Origin: Cryptomeria japonica
Lineage: Eukaryota; Streptophyta; Pinopsida; Cupressales; Cupressaceae
Reading direction: 5' to 3'
NCBI RefSeq assembly: GCF_030272615.1
Contig: NC_081407.1
Location: forward strand, 437,378,230-437,442,229
DNA length: 64,000 bases
Shown here: piece after piece, positions 1 through 10,201 of the stretch
Layout: every line of letters starts with the position of its first letter
Numbering within the stretch: the stretch's first letter is position 1
Position numbers and translations under genes: made by a program
The notes under the pieces: generated by a model
Told to the model about the DNA's origin: nothing
The model's input: only the letters and a program-made list of their open reading frames with translations
Databases searched by the model: none

Positions 1-1362
1 ATATTAATGAATGAATGCTATATTTTATTAATGGTAGAAAGAATGAATGAATGAATGTTATAAGATGTTAATGGGGAATTTAGAGTGATGTTAGGGGGGG
101 GAGGGGCAAATGAGCTTCCACCTTCACGTGGTTGGCCCTGTTAAGTAGAGAATATTAAACTATTCTCGAAACCAAGCGAAGCTCAACAAGATAACACACT
201 TTTCAATATTTCATTATGTTGCACAATTAATCTTATTGAATAGTGTATATTGAATCTTAATTGTAGGGTCCAACAGAGCCAACACGAACAAAAACACCAC
301 AAGTTGCTGGGTATAATGAACTCCCATATTGTCTTGTATGTACACAAACAATATGAGTTGCTTCTAGTGTTGATATCCAAGGTGGGACTACAAAAGTTAT
401 GAATATGCCTCATCCTTGTAAGTTTTTTTATTACTTGTCATTTTCTTTAGCATTTTGTTACTTCATGAATGAGATGTCTATTCCATGAGTACCTCTCTAT
501 TGTATGCTTCATGATCTCGCTTCATGATCTCACTTCTGATTCAACTCTTTATATGTCCTAAAATTGTGTGAGCCTAATAGCTTCTACTCTTGTTGATAGT
601 TTGGTGGCTCTGAACAATGGCTCCTTTGAAGAAGCGTGATCCTTGTAATTTTGGCCTTCCATGATGTGAAAAAGAGGTTATGTTATGAATAATGGTCCAG
701 ATGATTTAGTTATTTCTTATTATGTTGAGTATGAGTAAATTTGGGCTTCCTTGGCTATGGTCGCTATTTTGTACTAACTATTGTCATTTAGTGTGATTTG
801 AGAATGGACTTCAAGTAATCATGAGGGTGGAAACAATATTCAAGTGTAAGGGGGTATGCGGCCTTGACCAAGGGATGGAAGTATCGGGAAAGTAAAAGTG
901 ATTCATGTGTAGATCAATGTATCATTCACCTATTAATCCCTGGCAACATTCTCAAATAAACAAGCAAAGAGGTATGTTGAGTGCATATATACATTTTATG
1001 TTGCCATGATATAAGTAAGATATCAAACATGTAACTTAGATTGATTTGCAATTTCATTCATAAATATTAGATCTTCCTTGCAATTTCATTCTTGGTATCT
1101 CTATCAATCATGTTGCTAAATGAAATTCCTAAACCTCTCTCATTGATGCATGGACATATAGAAAGTTGTTGTTTCTACACAAAGGATTGTAGGAATTGCT
1201 TTCAAAACTATCAAAAATTTGTTAAACCTTAATAGTCCAAGAATCCCTAAATTCATTGGTGAGAGACCTTCTCAAGTGAAAAATTCTAGTGAAGGTTGTG
1301 TAACATTATTTTGAGAATGTATGGCAGTGCATGAAGGTTGTATAATAGTGTTGGGAGAATTG
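1..1362. other. Unassigned non-coding DNA with GAATG-rich left end
   Basis: The first ~60 bases contain short runs of a GAATGA-type repeat. The rest is AT-rich with stops in all frames. I see no recognisable domain, LTR end or tRNA-like structure here. Confidence 0.5.
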
Positions 1363-1830
1363 ACAGATGATTGACAACAATGACTATGACAGCCAAGTCA
1401 CTTAGGACAATCGGCAAGATATGATTTGTTTCCACTTATTAGGGCCTCCAAAACCCTTTAAAAGTGCCAAGGATCACTACAACCCTATCTCAGATGTCCA
1501 CCACATAATAAGATTATTCATTTCATCATACTCCCAAAAAATCAGTCTTCATTTGTTCACTAGGACAACCACACACTATCTAGGGGCAGTCATAAAGTTC
1601 TTGATGATTTTCCCTACCCAAGGGCCACAATAGCTTGTAAAGGGTCTGCACTAACCCTCTGCACCCCTCACTACCTTCCTCTAAACACCAAGGGAGTCTA
1701 TCTTGCACTTACAACTTCAACTCTGCTCTCAATGCTGCACTAGGTCCGATACATGACCAATATCATACCAACAGTCACCATTTGCACGTGCCAATGAATC
1801 TTGGAGACCTACAAAGCATGAAACCTCTAA
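1363..1830 (+). repeat. Direct repeat copy A (~460 bp)
   Basis: Nearly the same sequence recurs at 2,753-3,218, starting with TGATTG.CAACAATGA and ending near GGAGACCTA. The two copies differ by scattered substitutions and small indels. A 70-codon open frame inside copy A is not conserved in copy B, so I do not call it a gene. The pair could be the terminal repeats of a short non-autonomous LTR element (total ~1.85 kb) or a segmental duplication. I found no clear primer-binding site or target-site duplication. Confidence 0.7.
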
Positions 1831-2752
1831 TAAGGTTATGAAGATATTGAACATGCTTGGGGTAGAATTTTGGGTATTAGTGTATTACAAAGTTTAGAAA
1901 GGGTTTTCTTTCATTTCTTGAAACCCTAGACCTGTGACAGTCATAAAATATGACATACCCATAGAGGAACAATGAGGGTCCCTAAGTGCATGTAAAAGGG
2001 GGACAAATTTGTTGTTAAGGACAAATAAGGTCATGGTTGTTAGTGTTAAAATTCTACCATTGAAAATTGATTTCAAAGCTAGGTACAATTAATCATACTT
2101 GTCTTCATACTTGTGAAGGATGAAGATGTGAATCTAAATAAAGTGGAAAAAATGCAATGCAAGATCCAAATTCACATTCACACTTGTCCAATAAAGCCTA
2201 AGACCTATGCATTAAATCAAATGATAAAAATTAATACCATGGCAAAGACCATAGATTTCTCAATTGTTTCTTGATGTTTTCTTGAATGCTTGAAATGTGG
2301 GTTGCTCTTCAAACTAGCATAACCATGATAGCATGATGTAGAGGTAGGGGGTAAGTCACAATGGCAAACTCAACATACACAACAACTCACTAGGGCATAC
2401 TTATTAGTCTCCATCCTAAACCGCTACAAGTTTGAGCCCTTGCACATAGGTTTGGAAATCCCTTGGACCTTGGATATCACCTTGGACATGTTGATTACAT
2501 TGTTTTGAGAACATGAGACAATGCCACAAAATCAACTTTGTAATCCCAAAGTTCTCACTTACTCTTACTTGACACAAATTAATCCCTAGGAAACTATACT
2601 GCCCATTTGATGGACAAAAGACACCATAAAATATTTCCTAAAGCCCTAAAATACTTAGGATTTGTTAGGAGAAAATTTCACAAGGTTGACACGCCCTTTA
2701 TACTGGTCTTTGAATAATACAAGACTTTTATGTGAACCCCATTTGCAACATA
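1831..2752. other. Spacer between the ~460 bp direct repeats
   Basis: AT-rich sequence with no open frame resembling a known protein. If the flanking repeats are LTRs, this would be a coding-less internal region of a TRIM/LARD-like element, which is inference only. Confidence 0.4.
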
Positions 2753-3218
2753 TAGATGATTGGCAACAATGATTGTGACAGCCAAGTCACTTATGACAAT
2801 CGGCAAGATATGATTTGTTTCCACTTATTAGGGCCTCCAAACCCCTTTAAAAGTTGTCAAGGATCACTAGAACCCTATCTCATATGTCCACCACATAATA
2901 ATATTATTCATTTCATCATACTCCCCAAATCTCAGTCTTCATTTGTTTACTAGGACAGCCACACACTATCTAGGGACAGTCATAAAGTTCTTGATGATTT
3001 GCCCTACCCAAGGGCCACAATAGCTTGTAAAGGGTCTGCAATAACCCTATATACCCCTCACTACCTTCCTCCAAACACCAAAGGGGTCTATCTTGCACTT
3101 ACAACTTCAAATCTGCCCTCGATGTTGCACTAGGTCTGATACATGATCAATATCATACCAACAGTCACCATTTGTACGTGCCAATGAATCCTGGAGACCT
3201 AAAAATTATGAAAACATG
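2753..3218 (+). repeat. Direct repeat copy B (~460 bp)
   Basis: Second copy of the repeat at 1,363-1,830 in the same orientation. Similarity fades after the shared GGAGACCTA, where the downstream sequences diverge. Copy B carries its own substitutions, so the copies have been separate for a long time. Confidence 0.7.
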
Positions 3219-3699
3219 AAAGATAATACCAATATACATGTTCCCACCCATTGGGGTGACTTTTCACTAGTGGGGATATGATTTATACATTTATTTTTAT
3301 GACTGGATACCCTAACAAGGGTTTATGATAGTTTTTAGAAAAATTATGATAACTTGCTCAAATCAAAATGAAATTCAATCAAACCAAAGACAAAAGTTCA
3401 TGGATTTATTTTTCTCTCATTCCTAATAGGTTTATAATACTAACAAAAAGAATTTTAAAACAAAAAAATGATGGAAAATAGACTGTAACGTTCTGAAAAA
3501 CAGTGAAAATTGCAAAAAATCTCCAAATTTTATTGACTTTTCCTTCAATACCTCCAACAACCAATCCTATGGTCGATGAAACAAGTCTGTTTATGTGTCT
3601 CATCAACCCTCCAATGTCCATAACCGATATTTGAGTATTAACTAACATTGAAACAAAACTAACACACTTTTTACAACTTTGCAACAAAAGTTGCATTGA

Positions 3700-3812
3700 T
3701 AAATTTGTGGTGATCTCTTGGTGACCACACCACAATTCGGACAATGATCTCAAACACACTTTTTACCGTTCTCTTGGTGATTGTGCCTAGTCGAGTATGT
3801 CTTTCTTATGTA
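3700..3812 (+). repeat. Direct repeat left of tRNA-like array
   Basis: A ~113 bp block beginning TGGTGATCTCTTGGTGACCA recurs at 4,579-4,692 with a handful of changes. The two copies bracket the tandem array and the microsatellite between them, as if the whole ~880 bp were one repeat unit or an LTR-like structure. Confidence 0.65.
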
Positions 3813-3819
3813 TGAATCT

Positions 3820-4439
3820 TGTTCGAATATAGAAATCTTAAAACAAAAAGAAATTTTATTATAAATATACAAAACGTATTGCCATGTATACTAATTCATG
3901 TTAGTTCAACAATTCTATTTTGACAAGTACTTCTTTATTTTGAAAAATACTTACAACCAAAGGGTTGTAGCTCAGTTGGTTGAGCACAATTGGTGAGGGT
4001 GATGGTATGTTTCTTGATTATACCATCCACAAAAGACTCAAAATTAAATGAAAATCTTTTATGAATATAGAAAGCTTACTATTATATATACTAATTCAAT
4101 AATCCAACAATTTTATTTTGAGAAGTAATTCATTCCTTTAAATATTATTAACAACCAAAGGGTTGTAGTTCAATCAATCTATCATAATTGGTGTAGGTGA
4201 TGGCGTGTTTCTTAATTATACCATCCATAAAAGGCTTATACTATTATATATATATATAAATTAATAATTCAACAATTCTATTTTGAAAAGTACTCCCTTA
4301 ATTTAAAAATTATTAACAATCAAATGGTTGTACTTAAATCAGTTGAGCATAATTGGTGAGGGTGATGATATGTTTCTTGATTATACCATCCACAAAATGC
4401 TCAAAATTAAATGAAAATCTTTAATGAATACATAAAACT

Positions 4440-4440
<1 letters not shown>
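3820..4440 (+). repeat. Three-unit tandem array with tRNA-like A box
   Basis: Three diverged units (about 165-198 bp apart) share a core starting near 3,962, 4,160 and 4,325. Unit 1 contains TAGCTCAGTTGG, which fits the tRNA / pol III A-box consensus, and continues like a D-arm (GGTTGAGCA). About 40 bp later each unit has a GTTTCTTGATTATACC-like segment that could be a decayed B box. The cores are followed by AT-rich tails. This resembles a tRNA-derived SINE head that has been tandemly repeated. No intact tRNA cloverleaf can be folded by eye, so I do not call a tRNA gene. Confidence 0.55.
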
Positions 4441-4473
<33 letters not shown>

Positions 4474-4542
4474 GCATATGAATATACATATATATATACA
4501 TATACATATACATATACATATATATATATATATATATACATA
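4441..4542. repeat. CATATA / TA microsatellite
   Basis: About 100 bp of (TATACA)n grading into (TA)n, immediately after the third tRNA-like unit. This is a simple-sequence repeat; many SINEs end in such tails, but that link is inference. Confidence 0.9.
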
Positions 4543-4578
4543 AAGTTTTACTTGGTTTAAATGAAGGAAAGGTTGAGA

Positions 4579-4692
4579 AATTTATGGTGATCTCTTGGTG
4601 ACCACACCAAAATTAGGACAATGATCTCAAACACACTTTTTATCATTCTCTTGGTAATTGTGCCCAATTGAGTATGTCTTGCTTATGTATGA
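4579..4692 (+). repeat. Direct repeat right of tRNA-like array
   Basis: Right copy of the 3,700-3,812 block. It is followed at ~4,705 by CTTTCCACCGACGATG, a phrase that recurs with one change at ~6,521 just before the CpG-rich block. Confidence 0.65.
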
Positions 4693-4967
4693 AAATGGCA
4701 TTTTGCAGCTTTCCACCGACGATGTATTTGAGATGTCTTTCATTTAGATATGGCATGAGCTTAGTCCTAGAGTGAGACTAGGGAGTGGCTCCCACTCCTG
4801 TCCCTCGTCCATCAGCGTACCTGGTATGCTTGGCATTCGTGTTTGGGGAGTTTTGTAATCAAGTGATAACATAATAATAGAGTTGGGAATTAAAATAAAT
4901 AACAAGAAAATTGGTTCCTTGAGCACGCCTTGAGGGCTATCACAACACCAAGGGTGTTTTGGGAAGA

Positions 4968-5325
4968 CATGCTAGCACATGGAACGTTGGGACTTGTGCG
5001 AAGAGGCATGCCCACTCACACAAGGATTATGTGATCATTGTTCTCGTTCACATGAGAGAATGCTTGGTTCCATATGGTCTGTCCCCATGTAGCACATACA
5101 ATGAAAGGCATGCCTGCACATGGAGCGTTGGGACTTGTGCAAAGAGACATAATTGCTCATGTAGCATAGGGATTGTACGATTGTCATTCTTGTCCATATG
5201 AGAGAATGCTTGGTTCCATATGGTGCGTCCCCATGAGCACATACAATGAAAGGCAAGCTCGCACATGGAGCGTTGGGACTTGTGTGAAGAGACATACGAG
5301 GACATTTCCTCCATTGCACTCTAGA
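4968..5325. repeat. Tandem array, ~2.5 copies of a 141-145 bp unit
   Basis: The phrase CACATGGA.CGTTGGGACTTG begins at 4,976, 5,117 and 5,262, giving spacings of 141 and 145 bp. Units also share a segment reading GAGAGAATGCTTGGTTCCAT. Overlapping open frames on both strands here are a by-product of the repeat and differ between units, so no gene is called. Confidence 0.85.
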
Positions 5326-5656
5326 ACATAATGCCTTGTGTAGTTTTAAAGTAGTGACCCTATGTGGATTCATGACTTGGTATCATCCTCCTCTATTGAT
5401 GTTGCACTATATTGTTCCATTACTTGTGTCATGTATGCATCGTGTATGGCATGTGTGAGCCTATCATCCCCCTTGTATACTTTGATTGACTATTTGGAAC
5501 TATCTCCACAAGCACGATGGGGTGGACCTAAGGGTTCCACGTGGTCGGGTGGACTTAAACAAAAGAAAGGCTGGAAATATTTTATATCAAGTGTTTTGTG
5601 GGTGGTCATAATGCATTTATGTTTTCTTTTAAGATGCTAGTAACATTATTTTGAGT

Positions 5657-5999
5657 ACTATCTTTACCTATTGTACTTTGCTATTGGACTCAATCAACCC
5701 AATAACCTTGTACATGTGATTTATTTTATTAAAGAGGATATTCATGTAGTCCAAAATGCATGATTACCATCTTTGAATATATGTTGAATATAATAACGAG
5801 TGACTACTTAGTATGAGATATATATACACTATCTTTACCTATTGTACTTTGCTATTGGACTCGATCAACCCAATAACCTTGTACATGTGATTTATTTTAT
5901 TAAAGAGGATATTCATGTAGTCCGGAATGCATAATTATCATCTTTGAATATATGTTGAATCTATAATAATGAGTGACTACTTAGTATGAGATATATACA
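5657..5999. repeat. Tandem duplication, 171 bp unit, two copies
   Basis: ACTATCTTTACCTATTGTAC starts at 5,657 and again at 5,828. The two units are nearly identical and AT-rich with no coding potential. High identity suggests a recent duplication compared with the decayed elements elsewhere. Confidence 0.9.
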
Positions 6000-6319
6000 T
6001 GTCATTCAATAGGTATATGTCATGTATTGACAGAGGATGACACTTTATATGAGATTATCAATTTGGGAAATACTTATAAGAAATATGTGCATATATAGTA
6101 GATAAATTCATTTCATGTATATATATAGTAGATAAGTTTTGGTAGCTCCCAAGAACAACTAACTTAGATAAGGTAGATAAAGTCATTTCATCCCCCTGAT
6201 TGGCTTTAAAGGCTCTTAATATTGGGTTAGCTAATTCCCTATCAGCACCATTTTTAATAGGTTTACCAGCACTCAGTGGTTCATATAGTCCTCTTAGGAG
6301 TTGGACCATCTCAGCCATG

Positions 6320-6401
6320 GTGCACCTGATCATATTAGCTTGAAACTAGTGCACCTCATATTAGCTTGAAACTAGTGCACCTCATATTAGCCTCAAACCT
6401 A
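6320..6401. repeat. Minisatellite, three ~26 bp units
   Basis: GTGCACCT..CATATTAGC is repeated three times head to tail (starts 6,320, 6,349 and 6,375), the third unit being the most diverged. Confidence 0.9.
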
Positions 6402-6489
6402 TGCCCCCTATTGGTAGCTGGTGGGGATAGAATATCATTAGCTATACATATCAATGACTGGATAATAATTTCTTTTTTGAAAAAAATAT

Positions 6490-6985
6490 TGTTATCATCG
6501 GAATTATGACGGATACCAAGCTTTCCACTGACGATGAAATCATCAGATATACAACATTCTTGTCAGTGCAAAAGTTTTGGAGTCGTTGCACTTCCGACTC
6601 AAACTACACAAACATCCGACGAGGATGTTGTACGTGCGACGACACTTCATAGTCAGACGGTTGTCGATGCATATTAACAGACTGACAACACAACCGTCGG
6701 ATAAACAGTATCACCATCGGTGCAAAGTTCCAAACTTATGTCGACTTTCTGACGAATTCTACACAAGCATCCGACAGGGACGTTGCATGTCCAACGACTT
6801 TTTTGACCGGAAGAGCGATCATGCCCACCATCTGCAGAGTCCATGGGATTGTCGTATTTCTGACAGTCAAAGGCATTGTCGACAAGTCCGACGATGAGTT
6901 TTCGACGGCTACTTTTGTTGGCAATCCGACAAAAATTAGTCGCAATTCCGATAATCGACCATCGGAAAATAGCCTCGAATGTACT
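6490..6985. other. CpG-rich block of short CCGAC/GTCGG motifs
   Basis: In about 500 bp there are more than twenty short CGAC/GTCG-type motifs (CCGACGA, GTCGAC, CCGTCGG, TCCGAC) in both orientations, in a window that is otherwise poor in CpG. Clusters of short motifs in alternating orientation are typical of subterminal regions of CACTA (En/Spm) DNA transposons, where transposase binds. I do not find a CACTA terminus or a matching right end. Open frames across the block exist on both strands and reflect the motif composition rather than a gene. Confidence 0.5.
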
Positions 6986-6990
6986 AGTCC

Positions 6991-7505
6991 CTAAGCCTAA
7001 TGAGACACTAACTATTCTGATGCACATGAGGGGTATATTGTATATTTGTAAGTGCATGTGGATATATATAATAATAACTTTTCATTGCTCTAATGCATTT
7101 TATCAAATGCAGGTACCCAGGGGAAGTGAGGAGGCAACACACCAGATGCAAGCTAGGCAACCAAGAGCCAATCAGAGAGGACTTGTCATTCAGGCAATGA
7201 CGAGTCGCCCTTCTTTTTGTGCATTTGCAAACATATAGTATGTTCCTTATTTGCACCATATTAGTTAGTCTCATGGCTTGTGTGAGACATTGTACATTCA
7301 TCAATAAAAGATTACTTTTTCAAAAAATGTGTACTCTTTCTATCTCATATGCATCTGCATAAGGAAAAATGATTGTGAAATCTTCTTGTTCTTTCTCTTT
7401 AAGTGTTCATGAATGTGATAAAGCAGAGATAAAATGTACCTTGCTCATTTGTAAAACATCACAGCTCTACCTGATTGAGCTAGAAGCGAAAATAGGTAAC
7501 ATTTT
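6991..7505 (+). repeat. Left LTR-like direct repeat (~515 bp)
   Basis: Starting at about CCTAATGAGACACTA and ending at ATAGGTAACA, this block recurs at 13,206-13,737. It contains a TATA-like GATATATATAATAA at ~7,057 and an AATAAA signal at ~7,302, so if it is an LTR it reads on the plus strand. The sequence just after it, TTTTTGGTGACATTTGC, loosely resembles a decayed gypsy primer-binding site. Exact ends and a target-site duplication could not be fixed. Confidence 0.55.
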
Positions 7506-7788
7506 TGGTGACATTTGCTATATGTTTGCTTGCTACACATCTTGACCAGCTGCCTAAGCCTATCCATTGGGCACAGAGTCACTAAGACTGGTATAAAATT
7601 GAAACAACACATCACACAAGACTACAAAAACTCTCTTTTCTCTCAAAACCTATCCTAATTTATTGAGTACGGTGTGTGGTTTATGGTAGTGAGATTAACA
7701 CCTTACTATCATGAATTAGGCATGTGTAATTGACAGATTAGGACAGGACAAAACAACAAAACACTTCTGAAACATTGCAGCAATTTAC

Positions 7789-8075
7789 TATAGCTATATG
7801 AGGGAGATATCTTTTGTGTGTGGCAGGCGATAAACACATTCCTTGCTTCATATAATGAGCACCTTTCTTCTATAGCTTTGATTCATTACAGCAGAAAACC
7901 TCTTCATGCAGAAGCATCTTATATTCACTGCATACTACTATAATTCATTATAGCTATAAGGAGGAGCTATTTATTGTGTGTGACAGAGAACGCTTAAGCT
8001 CTCTATTTCATATAATGGATACCTTCCTTCTATAACTACAATGGATTGCAACAGTATTACTCTTATTACTCCTTC
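7789..8075. repeat. Tandem duplication, ~160 bp unit
   Basis: TATAGCTATA(T/A)G begins at 7,789 and 7,949, and each copy continues through GTGTGTG.CAG and TTTCATATAATG to CTTCTATA. The copies are diverged. The array lies just downstream (on the minus strand) of the gag-like region and may be part of that element's 3' non-coding part. Confidence 0.7.
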
Positions 8076-8156
8076 AGAACTGTGCACTAGGCACTTAGGG
8101 AAAACAAAAAACTGCAACTAAAACCTTCTTTATACTAACAAGAAGACAAAACTTAG

Positions 8157-9005
8157 CTAAATAAAACCATTTACAGGATGACTGAAGTAGCTGCCTTTTC
8201 TTCTCAATTTACAATGACTTGCATACTTAAGGTCAGTTAAGAAGAAATAAGGCACAGAAAGATAAACAGCAAAATGAAGTACTATCTTTTGAACAAGGTG
8301 AACAAGTCCACTTACCTGATCAAACTGATCATATGAATCGCTCTCCCAAAGAGGATATGAGGATTGAACATCTACAAAGGCATCCTTGGTTTCATCTCCC
8401 ACTAAATCTTCATGCATGGGGACTTTATTGGACTCCATCTGGGATGAGTACCTAATAGGACAACATCCTGTAAGGACAAAGCTCAAGCTTTCCTTATTGA
8501 TCTCTTGTTCATGGACTACCATCTTATCATCTTGCTGATTGGAAAGGTCTATCTCTTGTGACTGACTTGGTGAAAAAATGGTAACCTCCTCCATATGATC
8601 ATGTTGTTCATGGTAAACCTCACTTAGAGGTGTTGATTTGGTATCCAAATTGATACAAAAAGTCTCTAAATCATTCCAGAATATGTCTTCCTCAATGTCT
8701 TCTTCACTTTTCTGAGTAAGAGGAATGATTTTCGACTTAATGCAACTTTCATCAAGCCTTGATAAAACATTAGCAATGTTCTGTTCAATTATAGGCTCTG
8801 ATTTGAGAATTTGTTCAGCTTGAACAACCACCTCTTGCACAAAATCATCATCTTCTCCTTCATGTTGATCAAGAACTTGATTTACCAATAATGTATGCAC
8901 AACTCCATCATCCTTATCATAAAAAGAAGGAAGATCATCAGCTATGAAGTTGAACACTTCATCATCATTATCCTCCTTTTGTTGTCCCAATTGGTTTACT
9001 AGCAT
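8157..9005 (-). CDS. Unrecognised acidic 282-residue ORF in a pol-less LTR element
   Basis: This is one of the longest uninterrupted frames in the window. I do not recognise the protein. It is strongly acidic in the N-terminal half (runs of D and E, e.g. EDDDFVQEVV near residue 55), rich in Q and S, and ends in a more hydrophobic, then basic tail. It has no zinc knuckle, protease or RT motif. It lies on the same strand as, and downstream of, a proline/glutamine-rich gag-like segment and a primer-binding site at ~10,190, so it is probably part of the internal region of a non-autonomous LTR retrotransposon. A host gene fragment captured by the element is the alternative. Start chosen as the first ATG of the open frame. 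Confidence 0.45.
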   Translation of the reverse strand: MLVNQLGQQKEDNDDEVFNFIADDLPSFYDKDDGVVHTLLVNQVLDQHEGEDDDFVQEVVVQAEQILKSEPIIEQNIANVLSRLDESCIKSKIIPLTQKSEEDIEEDIFWNDLETFCINLDTKSTPLSEVYHEQHDHMEEVTIFSPSQSQEIDLSNQQDDKMVVHEQEINKESLSFVLTGCCPIRYSSQMESNKVPMHEDLVGDETKDAFVDVQSSYPLWESDSYDQFDQVSGLVHLVQKIVLHFAVYLSVPYFFLTDLKYASHCKLRRKGSYFSHPVNGFI

Positions 9006-9154
9006 TCAAATGTGCACAGTATCTTGCTCTTCAACATAGTCCAATACTTTATATTCTTGTTGTTCTGAAACCACTGCTACAATTGGACCTTTTCAGCAGA
9101 AATAAGAGGATCGTCGACTGAAGCAATATGAGATTCATCTTGAGAGGCCTTCTC

Positions 9155-9562
9155 CTACTCAATCTTTTTTTGCTGCAATTGATGACACTTTATAGCTAAA
9201 TGCAGGGGATGTACATTTCTAATCTCCTCCCAAAGAAGTAACCTATCTTGATCAATGGGTTGCTCTTCTTCTTTCTGTATGTCAAGGCATGGTTCTATTT
9301 GAATGGTTGATGGAGGAATCTCACTGGGTGGAATCGATGAACCTTTCCAACTTGGAATATGAATGATAGGAGGATCATGAGGAGGCTTACTATTTGGTAT
9401 TAAAGACTCAGAAGGTAAGTCTTTGAAACTTGGAAACTTGTTCTCATGAACCTCATCCTGCATAGGATGGTTTGCAGCTTCAAATGATGGTTGGCTGAAA
9501 CTTGGGATGCAAGGAGCTACTTGAGCTTGTTGCCTCTGAACTTGAACTAGAAAAATCTTCAT
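9155..9562 (-). pseudogene. Gag-like segment, proline-rich, broken
   Basis: A 135-codon stretch with heptad-like Q/K/E content at its start, followed by many prolines (PPHDPPIIHIPSW, SSIPPSEIPP) and a charged tail. In-frame stops separate it from the upstream piece at 9,570-9,982 and from the ORF at 8,157-9,005, yet all three follow each other on the minus strand with similar composition. Low-complexity linker regions like this are common in the gag of plant gypsy elements, but there is no diagnostic motif. Confidence 0.4.
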
Positions 9563-9569
9563 TTGCTCA

Positions 9570-9982
9570 TCTTTTATTGCTAGTTTTTTTGCAAGATGTT
9601 CTTCAAACTACCTTCTTTGATCTTCCAACTCCTGCTCATGCAGATAGGCTTGATAAGACCATTCTTCCCGCTACAACTTAAGCTCTCTTTGTCTATCAAT
9701 CTCATCAAATTGGCTTTGAAAGTGCGCAGCCATATCTTTTAGACTCACTAAATTGGTACTTTGAAGTTGATTATTCCCATATTCGGGCTACCAAGGGACT
9801 TGAGCAAGGATGGGTGGGTGGTAAGCATATTGAATATGTTGGTTATCTGTTGACAATGAGTTATTTGGGTAAAAACCAACATTAAGGCTATTTTGATATG
9901 GATGGAAAGATGGTATAGGAGAGGCATTCCCATGGTATGGAGGTGGGTATACATTTTGGCCATAGAAATTTGACATCCTCAA
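9570..9982 (-). pseudogene. N-terminal gag-like segment of the minus-strand element
   Basis: Begins near an ATG at ~9,982 with an aromatic/proline-rich stretch (MRMSNFYGQNVYPPPYHGN) and runs into a coiled-coil-like region rich in Q, E, R and L near 9,700-9,580. Stops interrupt it, one of them TAG where Trp or Gln is likely. It lies ~200 bp downstream of the primer-binding site, where gag starts in LTR elements. No family-specific motif is visible. Confidence 0.4.
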
Positions 9983-10182
9983 ACATATAAATAGCTAGAA
10001 ACTAAAATGGAAGAATTGATTTGAAAATAACACCAGCACTTGCTCCTTGAAACAAGTAGTTTTGAACTTTGAGTTGTTAGGTGTATGAATAGAACTTGCC
10101 TCCAAAGGCTAGGAACACTGCTAGTCACACCAAAATAGAAGCCAAGGTGGCCTTCTATGAACTTATAAATGTTCAACAGTTC

Positions 10183-10201
10183 CACCAGGCATGCCAAAAA
10201 C
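10183..10201 (-). promoter_or_regulatory. Primer-binding-site-like sequence (minus strand)
   Basis: Read on the minus strand, the LTR end is followed by TTTTTGGCATGCCTGGTGGA, which resembles the TTTTTGGCGCCGTTGCCGGGG sequence that follows the 5' LTR in many plant gypsy elements. It fixes the orientation of this element as minus. Confidence 0.5.

Noticed and set aside
183-413. 76-codon Cys/Trp-rich minus-strand frame
   Set aside because: No signal peptide or regular cysteine spacing; no neighbouring support; within length expected by chance.
3962-4035. A functional tRNA gene at TAGCTCAGTTGG
   Set aside because: Only the A-box/D-arm part fits; there is no anticodon arm, acceptor pairing or good B box, and two decayed copies follow in tandem.
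4959-5373. Overlapping 80-112 codon open frames on both strands
   Set aside because: They coincide with a 141-145 bp tandem repeat, differ between units and show no domain; they are a composition effect.
6577-7304. Several overlapping 90-127 codon frames on both strands
   Set aside because: They arise from the CpG-rich motif block and the LTR-like repeat; the second copy of the repeat at 13,206 does not keep them.
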